From JAXFQS01 sp034178815 (GTDB lineage Bacteria; Verrucomicrobiota; Kiritimatiellia; RFP12; DVOR01): 11,905 nt of DNA. Under the pieces are notes generated by a model that searched no databases, had not been told where the DNA came from, and worked only from the letters and a program-made list of their open reading frames with translations. Location of the stretch: assembly GCA_034178815.1 (NCBI GenBank), contig JAXFQS010000127.1:1-11905 (forward strand), given 5' to 3'. The position numbers were made by a program, and so were the translations under genes. Positions 4,690 through 11,905 of the stretch are shown piece after piece; position 1 is the stretch's first letter; every line of letters starts with the position of its first letter.

Positions 4690-5986
4690 ATTCCACACTT
4701 CCGGTTCCACCGGAGTTCCCAAGACCATCATCAAAACCGCTCGGCAAATGCAGGCCGACGCCGCCCTCCTTGCCCAGACCTTCGGGACAATCCTCTCAGG
4801 CGCATCCCACTGGCTCCACACCGTCAGCCGCGACCACCTCTACGGCTGCCTCTGGTGCAACTTCCTCCCCCAGGCGCTCGACCCAAGCCCCCGCCCGCAA
4901 CCCATCGCAACCCCAGAAGAACTCCTCCAGTTCGCACACCCCGGAGCCAACCTCGTCCTCATCACCACCCCGACCTTTCTCGAAACATTCCTCCAACGCG
5001 AGGAGGCCGCACAAGCCAACGGAGCATTCCGCGCACTAATCACCTCCGGAGCCCTCCTCAAAGCCCCGCTTGCCCGACGCATACGCACCACCCTCGGAAT
5101 CTGTCCGCTGGAAATTCTCGGCTCGACAGAAACCGGAAGCGTCGCCTGGCGCAAACAGGAAGACTCCCCGCTCTGGAACCTCTTTGAGACCATCTCGTTC
5201 GGTCAGACTCCCGACGGGCGGCTCGTCGTCGACTCCCCCTTCTGCATCAAACGCCCCTATGTGATGGCCGATGCCGTCGCATTCGAATCGCCAAGACAAT
5301 TCCACCTGCTCGGACGCACCGACCGTTGCGTCAAAATACACGAACACCTGATCGCCCTGCAAACCATCGAACAAGCCTTGGAGCAACACCCCCTCGTCGC
5401 AGAAGCCCACGCCGTCGCCTCAGACAAGGCAATCCCGCGCATCTGGACGCTCGTACGACTGACCCCGGAAGGCAAGAGCCGCCTCCGCCATTCGACCTAC
5501 GCCGCCCTTATCCGTGAAATCAACCAGTCGCTCCCCAGCACACTCCCCGCCTGCGCCCGTCCGCGCCGAATGCGCTTCGTGGAAGATTTCCCCAGAAACG
5601 CCCAAGGCAAACTTCCGCGAGAAGCGGCGCTCGACATTCTTGAAGGCCCGCAGGAGCCGGTCGCGGGACTTCTAAATAAGGCGGCGGACGAACTCTCTAT
5701 CGAATTGACTTGGCCTCCGGACGCACTTTGCTTCCAGGGACATTTTCCCGGCTTGCCCGTGCTTCCCGGCGTGATTCAGATCAACACCGTCCAACGCCTG
5801 ATTGAGCGCCATTTCCATATGCCGCCCTTCTCCGGAACAATCAGCCGGCTCAAGTTTTCCGCTCCCATCGGCCCGGGGCAGACCATTGCCTGCCGTATTC
5901 GCAAACTCACCGCGACACGCTTCGAGTTCACGCTTTCCCTCCCTACGAAGACCGCCGCATCGGGACGATTGGAGTTCGCCTTATGA
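4652..5986 (+). CDS. apeH-apeI: Fused AMP-dependent ligase (ApeH-like, short) and hot-dog dehydratase (ApeI-like)
   Basis: 444 residues if TTG 4652 is the start (38-base overlap with the membrane protein); GTG 4676 is an equally weak alternative. Residues about 12-335 are an adenylate-forming ligase: TSGSTGVPK (16-24, A3 loop), LGSTETG (156-162, A5), GRTDRCVKI (221-229, A8) and NAQGK with catalytic-type K320 (A10). It should activate an aryl or acyl acid with ATP and load it on the ACP. Residues about 345-444 are an ApeI/FabZ-like hot-dog domain with FQGHFPGLPVLPG (361-373), H364 being the likely catalytic base of 3-hydroxyacyl-ACP dehydration. Two things are odd: the ligase begins directly at the A3 loop, lacking the roughly 100 residues that usually precede it, and ApeH and ApeI are separate genes in enterobacterial clusters. 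Strand composition changes near 5640, close to the domain junction. The stop overlaps the next start as ATGA. Confidence 0.85.
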   Translation: MSAAISSAVQTIEFHTSGSTGVPKTIIKTARQMQADAALLAQTFGTILSGASHWLHTVSRDHLYGCLWCNFLPQALDPSPRPQPIATPEELLQFAHPGANLVLITTPTFLETFLQREEAAQANGAFRALITSGALLKAPLARRIRTTLGICPLEILGSTETGSVAWRKQEDSPLWNLFETISFGQTPDGRLVVDSPFCIKRPYVMADAVAFESPRQFHLLGRTDRCVKIHEHLIALQTIEQALEQHPLVAEAHAVASDKAIPRIWTLVRLTPEGKSRLRHSTYAALIREINQSLPSTLPACARPRRMRFVEDFPRNAQGKLPREAALDILEGPQEPVAGLLNKAADELSIELTWPPDALCFQGHFPGLPVLPGVIQINTVQRLIERHFHMPPFSGTISRLKFSAPIGPGQTIACRIRKLTATRFEFTLSLPTKTAASGRLEFAL

Positions 5987-6675
5987 AGCCGGTCGTGCTG
6001 ATTCCCGTCTACCGCCACGCCCAAGCGCTCCTCCGGACGATTGAGCGTCTCGAACCCTATGGAATCCCCATTTTGGTGGTTGACGACGGCAATTCTCCGC
6101 CGTTGGCAGTCGCCAACCACTTTTCCGTCCGGCTGCCCTGCAACCGTGGGAAAGGCGCCGCCATTGCGATGGGGCTTCAAAAGGCTTCGGACTTGGGTTT
6201 TTCGCATGCGCTCCAAATTGATGCGGACGGGCAACACAGTCTTGAAGATGCCTGGGGACTGCTCCGGCTGGCGGAAGCGAATCCAGACCATTTGGTCACC
6301 TCTTTCCCGATCTACGACGCCACGGCACCGGCCCATCGCGTAAAAGCGCGCGCCCTGACGCGGTTCTTCATCAGGCTGGAGTGTGGGCTTGCCCGCGAGG
6401 ACGGCATGTGCGGATGCAGGGTCTATCCGGTCGGGCAGAGTCTGGGGGTCTGCAAACGCGTTCGTGCGATGCGGATGGGCTTTGATGTCGAGTTCATCGT
6501 GCGCTGGAAATGGGCGGGCTATGAGGTTGATTCGGCTCCGGTCAAGGTCACTTACCCAACCGACGGGGGGTCCAACTTTCGCCTTTTCCGCGACAATCTA
6601 GGGTTCTCGCTGATGCACACGCGGCTCTGTCTTCGGCGCATTTCCGGGCTTTACCGGATGGAGCAGGTTCGATGA
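5983..6675 (+). CDS. Family 2 glycosyltransferase, stand-alone version of the ApeJ N-terminal domain
   Basis: 230 residues from ATG 5983, overlapping the previous stop (ATGA). A GT2 GT-A fold is shown by VLIPVYRHA at the start, VVDDG (32-36), NRGKGAAIAMG (54-64) and QIDADGQH (78-85, the nucleotide-sugar and metal binding D-x-D). These are followed by DGMCGCRVYPV and a MRMGFDVEFIVRWKWAGYEV segment and by YPTDGGSNFRLFRDNLGF...MHTRL. This last set is the pattern of the glycosyltransferase part of APE and flexirubin ApeJ-type proteins. In those proteins the domain is usually fused to a C-terminal LPLAT acyltransferase. Here it ends after the MHTRL helix, and the acyltransferase is found instead at the end of the exporter gene. 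It likely works at the cytoplasmic face on the polyene or its lipid anchor; donor and acceptor are unknown. Confidence 0.85.
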   Translation: MKPVVLIPVYRHAQALLRTIERLEPYGIPILVVDDGNSPPLAVANHFSVRLPCNRGKGAAIAMGLQKASDLGFSHALQIDADGQHSLEDAWGLLRLAEANPDHLVTSFPIYDATAPAHRVKARALTRFFIRLECGLAREDGMCGCRVYPVGQSLGVCKRVRAMRMGFDVEFIVRWKWAGYEVDSAPVKVTYPTDGGSNFRLFRDNLGFSLMHTRLCLRRISGLYRMEQVR

Positions 6676-7076
6676 AGGGGGATTTCTTGCACACGCTGAC
6701 GGTTCCGTTTTACGATGTGGATGCGTTGCGGATTGTCTGGCACGGCAATTACGCCAAGTATTTTGAGGAGGCGCGCTGTGCCTTTTTCGCCCGGCTGGGG
6801 ATGTCTTACACGGAGTTGGAAGAGCAGGGTTTGTTGCTTCCGGTGATTGGGATGGAGATCAAGTATATCCGCCCGTGCCGGTTCGGGGAGACGCTTTCTA
6901 TCTCGGTCGAAGTGCTCTCCGCGGAAAACTTCCTTGAGTTGGCGTACACGATCCGGAAGGCGGGTGACGGGGCAATCTGTACGCGGGGGCGGACTCGGCA
7001 CGCTGCCGTGGAGAAGGCCACGGGGGCACTGCTTTTCGAGTTGCCGGCCGAGTTTGTCCGGAGGCTCAATGCGTAG
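6672..7076 (+). CDS. apeK: Hot-dog acyl thioesterase, 4-hydroxybenzoyl-CoA thioesterase/YbgC type (ApeK-like)
   Basis: 134 residues from ATG 6672, overlapping the glycosyltransferase stop as ATGA. The N-terminus LTVPFYDVDALRIVWHGNYAKYFEEAR carries the diagnostic FYDxDxxxxVxHxxYxxxFExAR pattern of the 4HBT family; D17 is the expected catalytic aspartate and H23 follows in the same loop. The length of about 135 residues is normal. In APE clusters such an enzyme is thought to release or proofread acyl-ACP or acyl-CoA intermediates in the cytoplasm. The stop TAG (7074-7076) overlaps the start of the LolA-like gene. From about here the coding strand becomes rich in G at third positions, unlike the first genes of the operon. 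Confidence 0.88.
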   Translation: MKGDFLHTLTVPFYDVDALRIVWHGNYAKYFEEARCAFFARLGMSYTELEEQGLLLPVIGMEIKYIRPCRFGETLSISVEVLSAENFLELAYTIRKAGDGAICTRGRTRHAAVEKATGALLFELPAEFVRRLNA

Positions 7077-7649
7077 CGTTTTGGCACTGATTCTCTTTCT
7101 GCCGGGGATGGTCTGGGCGCTTCCGGATCAGTTTCTCCCGGCGCTCCAGAAGGCGCTCGACTCGGACGCTGCGTGGCAAATGGAGAAGGTGTTCGTCCCG
7201 TCGACGCTGGTGCTGGAGTCGGAGGGAAAGGTCTCCTGCCGCGTACGCAATGGCATCGTTTGGCAGGTTGAAAAGCCGTTTACCAAGACGATTCGACTGG
7301 AGCGCGACGGGCTGCGGATGTTGGTTGGAGGTAACCTGGGGGGGACGCCTCCGGGCCCCCTCCATAAACCGCCCCACTACGATCGTATTCTTGAGGCCGT
7401 GCGGGATCTTTCCAAGGGTGAAACATCCTCGATTGAGCAGCTGTTCTTACTCGAATCGCTGCCCACGAAAGAGGGTTGGTGCATTCAACTCACGCCGCGC
7501 GAGGCGCTCCTCGGGAGAGTGGTCAAGCGGGCTGTCCTGTGGGGGAACGAATTGCTCGAACGGGTGGAAATCATTGATCCTCAAGGAGGGCGGACCAGCC
7601 TCCGGTTTACCCAAAGCAAAACCTGGGAGCGGAGTTTTGGGGCGAATGA
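7069..7649 (+). CDS. LolA-like periplasmic carrier protein with probable frameshift near its 3' end (ApeL-like)
   Basis: ATG 7069 overlaps the thioesterase stop. Residues 1-17 are a signal peptide (MRSVLALILFLPGMVWA). The rest fits the outer-membrane lipoprotein carrier fold found in APE clusters: FLPALQKALDSDAAWQMEKVF, then a strand pattern with LESEGKVSCR, FTKTIRLERDG, and a C-terminal CIQLTPREALLGRVVKRAVLW...GGRTSLRFTQSK. A periplasmic role moving the pigment or a lipid toward the outer membrane is expected. The frame does not end there: it stays open to 8526, deep in the exporter, with Arg/Pro/His-rich non-coding-like sequence. Reading one base back after about 7618 gives ...NLGAEFWGE and TGA at 7647-7649, forming the ATGA overlap with the exporter start that this operon shows elsewhere. 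A lost base (for example in the A-run 7618-7621) therefore seems likely, giving 193 residues. The end at 7649 assumes that shift. Confidence 0.7.
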
Positions 7650-10564
7650 CCGGAGGCCGAAACATACTTCGCGCCGTGCTGGCGGCTCTCCCCATTCTGC
7701 TGGCGGCGACTCTTGCGTTGACGCTCAGACCGAAGGTGGAAGGGTCGCTCTTCGCAATCACCGGCGACTTCGGCGGCGCGCTCCCGCCGGTCGTACGCGA
7801 CTACGGCTCAACCCAGATACAACTGCTCTGCCAAGGAGTCGATGCCGCCGAATCCCACCGCCTCGCCGAAACCGTCTGCCAGAACCTTCCGTCCAACGAG
7901 TTCACGACCATCCGACTCAAGGCCGATCTCAACGCGCTAGGCGACTGCCTGGACTTTTATACCAACCACCCGGCCGGACTGGTATCCACCTCAACGATCC
8001 GGAGATTGCAATCTCCCGAAGGCAGAGCTGCCTATGCGCGAAACTCTATCCTGTCAATCTTTTCCACCCCCGTTCCCCCGCTGATTCCCCCATCACAAGA
8101 CCCCTTCGGACTACTTGGCGGATTCCTCTCAGACCTTCCCCGCCAAGCCGCAGGCTGGCAACTCGACGGCGGCTACCTCTGCTCCGAAGCCGCCGGGCCG
8201 CACACCACGCTCGTCCTCCTCACGCTCCCAGGGCAAACCCTAGGCGACCACGCCCGCCTAATCCGGATCGTCGGCGACATCCTCGACATCTGCCGCAAAC
8301 TCCAGACCGATACCGCCCGCATCCTGCCCTGCGGCGTGCCGATTCATACCGCCCGAACCGCCGAAACCTGCCAAAAAGACCTCCAGACCCTCACCCTCCT
8401 CTCCTCCGCCCTCATACTCATCATCTCCATCATCGCCCTTCGCACCCCGCGCCACCTTCCCGCCATCCTTCTGGCCCTGCTGACGGCCGCCGCCGGAGGC
8501 TTCTGCGGCCTCGCCCTGTTCCATAAAACCATCCATATCCTGGCGCCCGTGTTCGGCTCCGCGCTCCTCGGTCTGACCATCGACTACGCATTCCACAGGC
8601 TTCTTTCCGGTCACGACCAAAGCCGAACAGTCCGCTCCATGCTCCTCTCCTTCGCCACCACCCAAGCCACCTTTCTCCCCCTCATATGCTCAGGAATCCC
8701 CCTGCTCGAACAAATCGCAATCTTCATGGGATGCGGCCTCACCTGTGGCGTACTGTCCATCTTTCTGCTCCTCCCCGCCGCCGCAATCCAGACCGTTCGA
8801 GTCTGGGAAATCAACCTCCCCAAACCTATTCTCTGGGTACTCGCGCTCGCCATCGCCATTCCCCTTCCGACCGTCCGATTCCGAACCAACCTGACCGCAA
8901 TCTACCGCCCCGAGAAAACACTCCAGCAGGCCGAACAAACCCTACAGAAGATCGCCGCTAATTCAACCGGAGACCGCGGAATACTCCTTGTCGAAGCCCC
9001 CAATCTCGAAAGCGCCCTCCAAAAGGAAGAACAACTCGATCTTCCCCCAGATATCCCCCGACTCTCCCTTCTCATTCCCTCGCTTGCCCGCCGAGATGCC
9101 TGCGAAAACCTCGTTCACAAACTCCTCTCCGAACAACAAGACAACTGGCAAAAGACCACCGGACTCCCCATCCCGAAACGCCCGCGCCCGCGCCCTTGGA
9201 ATCCCCAAGAACTCCCCCAATCGATTGCCGCGTACCTGCTCGCCGCAGCCACGCCAACCCAAGTTGCCACACTCATCCCATCCGCCCCCCAGCGCGAAAC
9301 ATACCCAGACGGTGTACACTTCTACGCCCCCCGCCGACTCCTCCTCGAATGGCTCGGACAGACCGCGCAACGCGTTGAAAAACTCCTCGCTCTCGTCCTC
9401 CTCGCCACCCTGGTTCTGCTTATAGCCGTCTGCCGAAAACGCGCGGGGATTCTCCTGATTCCCTCCCTCCTGGCCATCCTTGGCGTATTCGCCAGCCTCG
9501 CTTGGAGACCGCAACCCGTTTCTCTCTTCCACCTGCTGGCCTGCTTCATGGTTCTGGGCATGAGCCTTGACTACTCCATCTTCCTTTCCCGCGGCGGCAA
9601 ACAAGCTATCAGACCCGTGCTCTGCTCGCTGGCGACCAGCCTCGCCGGCTTCGGAACACTTGTCTGGGTAGATTTCCCTCTCGTCAAAGCAATCGGCGAA
9701 ACGCTTGCGCTCGGGCTTTCGATTGGATGCCTTTCTGCCTTTCCCCTCTTCCGGCGGGAACCAGCCCGCACAGAGCAAAGCGCCTCGCCACTCGGGCTTT
9801 GGCTTGCCTGGATGGTCTACAAAATCTTGGGCAAAACCGCGCTGGACCTAGTTGGCAACTGCATTGCCTGGTGCGTATGGGTGGGGAACCCGGTCGTCAG
9901 GCGTCGAACCCGGAGATTGGCAAGACTGAGGCTCTTCGTCCAGTTGCTCATCGACAAAATCGTGGTCATGAGCGGAAACCAGGGCTGTCTGCGAATCGAC
10001 TTCACCCCTAACCAGGACGCCGGCGAATTCAAGCACGATGTCGCATCCCGAAAGGGCGTTGTAGTCATCGTCTCCCATTTGGGGTCTGCGGAGGTGATGG
10101 CGGCCGCCCCTCTACCCGATGGCTGCCGCGTGCACGCCTATATGAGAATGGAGAATACGGAGGTTTTCAACCGCTTCTACCGCCGTCATTGGCACCTTCC
10201 GTCAGTCGAGATCAAGCCGTTGAAAGGGTTTGGAATCGGCGAAGCTCTGGAGGCCGGAGGTTGGCTGGACGAAGGCGATTGCGTGATGATGGCGGGAGAC
10301 AGGGGTTATGGCCGGATGGTCGAAGTGATGCTCGGCGATCGTCCGGGGAGGTTTCCTCTTGGAGTCTTCCGTCTGGCCGCGAATCTGGAACACCGCATCT
10401 ATTTCGCGGCCTGCGTCCGTTCCGGGCGAAATCGCTATCGGGTGCATATCCGCCGGGCGCGGCGGTTGGCCTCTCTTCCCCAAGAGTTTGCCGACTTCCT
10501 CGCTCCGCTGGTGGCCGAGCATCCCGACCAATGGTTCAATGACTGGGAGGATAGCCGTGCCTGA
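7646..10564 (+). CDS. MMPL/RND-type exporter fused to an LPLAT acyltransferase domain
   Basis: 972 residues from ATG 7646. A longer open frame back to 7250 reads through the LolA-like gene and is not coding. Residues 1-705 are an MMPL exporter as in APE clusters (ApeM-like): a first helix at 7-25, a large periplasmic loop, a helix block about 247-385 with GLTIDYAFH (309-317), a second loop, and a block about 577-702 with GMSLDYSIF (638-646). The two G-[LM]-x-x-DY motifs are the usual proton-relay positions. Residues about 715-972 form a lysophospholipid-acyltransferase-like domain: SHLGSAEV with H811-x4-E816, HAYMRMEN, MMAGDRGYGR (881-890) and GRFPLGVFRLAA (901-912), matching the LpxL-like domain normally fused to the cluster glycosyltransferase. 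The protein should lie in the inner membrane, with the acyltransferase on the cytoplasmic side. Strand composition changes from C-rich to G-rich near 10070. The stop overlaps the ketosynthase start. Confidence 0.85.
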   Translation: MTGGRNILRAVLAALPILLAATLALTLRPKVEGSLFAITGDFGGALPPVVRDYGSTQIQLLCQGVDAAESHRLAETVCQNLPSNEFTTIRLKADLNALGDCLDFYTNHPAGLVSTSTIRRLQSPEGRAAYARNSILSIFSTPVPPLIPPSQDPFGLLGGFLSDLPRQAAGWQLDGGYLCSEAAGPHTTLVLLTLPGQTLGDHARLIRIVGDILDICRKLQTDTARILPCGVPIHTARTAETCQKDLQTLTLLSSALILIISIIALRTPRHLPAILLALLTAAAGGFCGLALFHKTIHILAPVFGSALLGLTIDYAFHRLLSGHDQSRTVRSMLLSFATTQATFLPLICSGIPLLEQIAIFMGCGLTCGVLSIFLLLPAAAIQTVRVWEINLPKPILWVLALAIAIPLPTVRFRTNLTAIYRPEKTLQQAEQTLQKIAANSTGDRGILLVEAPNLESALQKEEQLDLPPDIPRLSLLIPSLARRDACENLVHKLLSEQQDNWQKTTGLPIPKRPRPRPWNPQELPQSIAAYLLAAATPTQVATLIPSAPQRETYPDGVHFYAPRRLLLEWLGQTAQRVEKLLALVLLATLVLLIAVCRKRAGILLIPSLLAILGVFASLAWRPQPVSLFHLLACFMVLGMSLDYSIFLSRGGKQAIRPVLCSLATSLAGFGTLVWVDFPLVKAIGETLALGLSIGCLSAFPLFRREPARTEQSASPLGLWLAWMVYKILGKTALDLVGNCIAWCVWVGNPVVRRRTRRLARLRLFVQLLIDKIVVMSGNQGCLRIDFTPNQDAGEFKHDVASRKGVVVIVSHLGSAEVMAAAPLPDGCRVHAYMRMENTEVFNRFYRRHWHLPSVEIKPLKGFGIGEALEAGGWLDEGDCVMMAGDRGYGRMVEVMLGDRPGRFPLGVFRLAANLEHRIYFAACVRSGRNRYRVHIRRARRLASLPQEFADFLAPLVAEHPDQWFNDWEDSRA

Positions 10565-11675
10565 ATCAATCTCGGCGATTGGCATTGCCTGCGCCCTTGG
10601 GGTCGACTGCGAAACCGTCCTCCGGAAGGCTCTAGCGGGGGATGTTTCAGGTCTCTCGCCGTGGCGAGAGCCGCTTGTCGACGAGGGACGGACGCTGTTT
10701 GGCTATGTGCCTTTGGCGGATAGTTTTTGTTCGAAGTTCTCCTTTCGTTGTGACGCACTTCTGGCAGCCTGCGCGGATCAGATCTGGGGGCAAGTGGGGC
10801 GTATTCTCGGACGGACTCGGCCGGAGCGCGTGGCCGTGGTTGTCGGGACGAGCAATTCGACGATGGATGAAATGGCCACTGGCGGACCGCCTGTAGATAT
10901 GGCTCATCCGGCGGCGTTTCTCAGGCGGAAGTTGGGGATTTGCGGGCCAGCCTTAACCATTTCAACCGCCTGTTCTTCGGGGGCAAAGGTGTTCGAGACT
11001 GCCCGTCGTCTCATGCGCCAAGGGGTCTGCGAGGCGGCCATCGTGGGCGGGGTGGATGCCTATTGCCGGACGACGGTGGCGGGTTTCTACGCGTTGGAAG
11101 CCACAAGCCTCAGACGCTGTCAGCCTATGGGGCAGGGGCGCAACGGGATTACACTTGGCGAGGGGGCTGCTCTGCTGGTTCTGGAGCGGGAGGAATCCAT
11201 CGGCGTGCGGCTCTGCGGCGTAGGGGAATCGTCGGACGCCTATCATCTGACGGCGCCGCTCCCGGACGGGGGCGGTGCGGAGGCGGCGATGCGTTTGGCT
11301 CTCGAAGATGCCAACCTTTCTCCCGGCGAGATTGGCTACATCAATCTCCACGGTACGGGCACGCGGCAGAATGACCTGATGGAGAGCCTTGCCGTTTCGC
11401 GGGTTTTCGGGACGGAAAAGGTTCGTTGCTCTTCGACCAAACCGATGACTGGGCACACGCTGGGTGCTGCCGGGGCGATTGAGGCGGCGCTGTGCGCCTT
11501 GATGCTGCGGGAGGGGAATCTGCTGTTGCCGCACCGGCTCGACGGCGAGCGGGATCCGGCGCTTCCGAAGATTCCGCTGGCAGCCATCGGGGAACGGGCG
11601 GAGGTGCGCTACGCGCTCTCGAATTCGTTTGCCTTCGGGGGCAGCAACGCCGCTCTGATTCTGGGGAAGGAGTAG
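10557..11675 (+). CDS. apeO: Beta-ketoacyl-ACP synthase, ApeO-like
   Basis: 372 residues from GTG 10557, chosen because GGGAGGA lies a few bases upstream and because the KS fold starts at once (ESISAIGIACALG). An upstream ATG at 10359 reads through the acyltransferase domain and is rejected. The triad is complete: C139 in TISTACSSGAK, H265 in NLHGTGTRQND and H300 in TKPMTGHTLGAAGA, with K295 and the NSFAFGGSNA motif (356-365). It should carry out decarboxylative condensation of malonyl-ACP with the growing chain. In APE pathways ApeO works as a heterodimer with ApeC, a chain-length-factor-like partner that is not in this window. The intact cysteine shows that this is the catalytic subunit. 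ApeO naming rests on this and on the neighbouring ApeP gene 3 bases downstream. Confidence 0.88.
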   Translation: MPESISAIGIACALGVDCETVLRKALAGDVSGLSPWREPLVDEGRTLFGYVPLADSFCSKFSFRCDALLAACADQIWGQVGRILGRTRPERVAVVVGTSNSTMDEMATGGPPVDMAHPAAFLRRKLGICGPALTISTACSSGAKVFETARRLMRQGVCEAAIVGGVDAYCRTTVAGFYALEATSLRRCQPMGQGRNGITLGEGAALLVLEREESIGVRLCGVGESSDAYHLTAPLPDGGGAEAAMRLALEDANLSPGEIGYINLHGTGTRQNDLMESLAVSRVFGTEKVRCSSTKPMTGHTLGAAGAIEAALCALMLREGNLLLPHRLDGERDPALPKIPLAAIGERAEVRYALSNSFAFGGSNAALILGKE

Positions 11676-11678
11676 CCG

Positions 11679-11905
11679 ATGCAGACCTATCCGATCGAGC
11701 GGCTCCTGCCGCACCGGAACCCGATGATTCTGATCGACGGCTATATTCCGGAACACACCTCGGACGAATCAATCGAGACCTATGTCGAAATCACGCCCGA
11801 GAGCCCCTTCTACGAGCCCCGGCTCGGCGGGGTGCCCGGCGTCTTCGCCCTCGAATACATAGCCCAGACACTGGCCTGTCTCATCGGACTGCGAGCCCTC
11901 GAATC
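11679..11905 (+). CDS. apeP: ApeP-type 3-hydroxyacyl-ACP dehydratase, 5' part
   Basis: ATG 11679 follows the ketosynthase stop by 3 bases, with AAGGAG six bases upstream inside that gene's end. The 75 codons present read MQTYPIERLLPHRNPMILIDGY, then VEITPESPFYE, then GVPGVFALEYIAQTLACLIG. This LLPHR-x-PM...D...SPF...VPG...EY-x-AQ pattern is that of the single hot-dog ApeP/DH family, which dehydrates 3-hydroxyacyl-ACP in aryl polyene synthesis. The family is typically 140-160 residues, so about half is outside the window. It is the second dehydratase of the cluster, the first being the domain fused to the ligase. The coding strand is again C-rich toward the window edge. Confidence 0.85.
   Translation, partial: MQTYPIERLLPHRNPMILIDGYIPEHTSDESIETYVEITPESPFYEPRLGGVPGVFALEYIAQTLACLIGLRALE

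Noticed and set aside
7649..8526. Extension of the LolA-like frame to 485 residues
   Set aside because: The extra part is Arg/Pro/His-rich shadow sequence under the exporter, which is clearly coding in another frame.
8963..9778. Leftward open frame of 271 codons, Glu/Gly-rich
   Set aside because: It is antisense to the exporter's second periplasmic loop and helices; C-rich coding sequence yields long antisense frames without ribosome site or domains.
10962..11756. Leftward open frame of 264 codons opposite the ketosynthase
   Set aside because: No recognisable motif; the opposite strand carries all ketosynthase active-site motifs.
1..11905. Insertion sequence, transposase, integrase or phage genes
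   Set aside because: No transposase or integrase motif and no terminal inverted repeats with target duplication were seen in the window.

Overview
The window joins a short block of housekeeping genes to the front part of an aryl-polyene-type (APE/flexirubin-like) pigment cluster. Overall G+C is high. The gene content points to a Gram-negative bacterium: a LolA-like outer-membrane carrier, an MMPL/RND-type exporter and a lysophospholipid-acyltransferase-like domain. A lysine/alanine-rich histone H1-like protein together with a secreted EF-hand protein would suit the PVC group (Verrucomicrobiota/Kiritimatiellota/Lentisphaerota), but this assignment is an inference and weak. Layout, left part (1-3225): the 3' end of mfd runs rightward and ends in a strong hairpin. 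Four genes then run leftward: a histone H1-like protein, a TatD-like metal-dependent hydrolase, rsmI, and a secreted protein carrying three EF-hands and a 12-cysteine metallothionein-like tail. TatD and rsmI are 4 bases apart and probably share a transcript. Middle (3226-3763): a 538-base divergent intergenic region. It holds a candidate leftward promoter for the histone-like gene, a candidate rightward promoter for the pigment operon, a two-part inverted repeat, and three copies of a GGTAyCAACC-like decamer spaced 23 and 69 bases apart. Right part (3764-11905): a tightly packed rightward operon with mostly overlapping start/stop codons. It encodes two acyl carrier proteins, a small COG4648-like membrane protein, a fused AMP-ligase/dehydratase, a stand-alone family 2 glycosyltransferase, a hot-dog thioesterase, a LolA-like carrier, an MMPL exporter fused to an LPLAT acyltransferase, a beta-ketoacyl synthase with the Cys-His-His triad, and the start of an ApeP-type dehydratase that runs off the window. 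How the genes should work together (family knowledge plus inference): the ligase activates an aryl acid and loads it on an ACP. The ketosynthase and dehydratases, with a ketoreductase and chain-length-factor partner not seen here and presumably downstream, extend a conjugated chain. The thioesterase, glycosyltransferase and acyltransferase finish or transfer the product, and the LolA-like protein and exporter move it to the outer membrane. The most unusual points are the rearranged domain architecture (LPLAT fused to the exporter rather than to the glycosyltransferase; a ligase lacking its usual N-terminal part fused to ApeI), a LolA-like gene whose reading frame has no stop codon where one is expected, the EF-hand/cysteine-rich secreted protein, and blockwise alternation of strand composition inside one operon.
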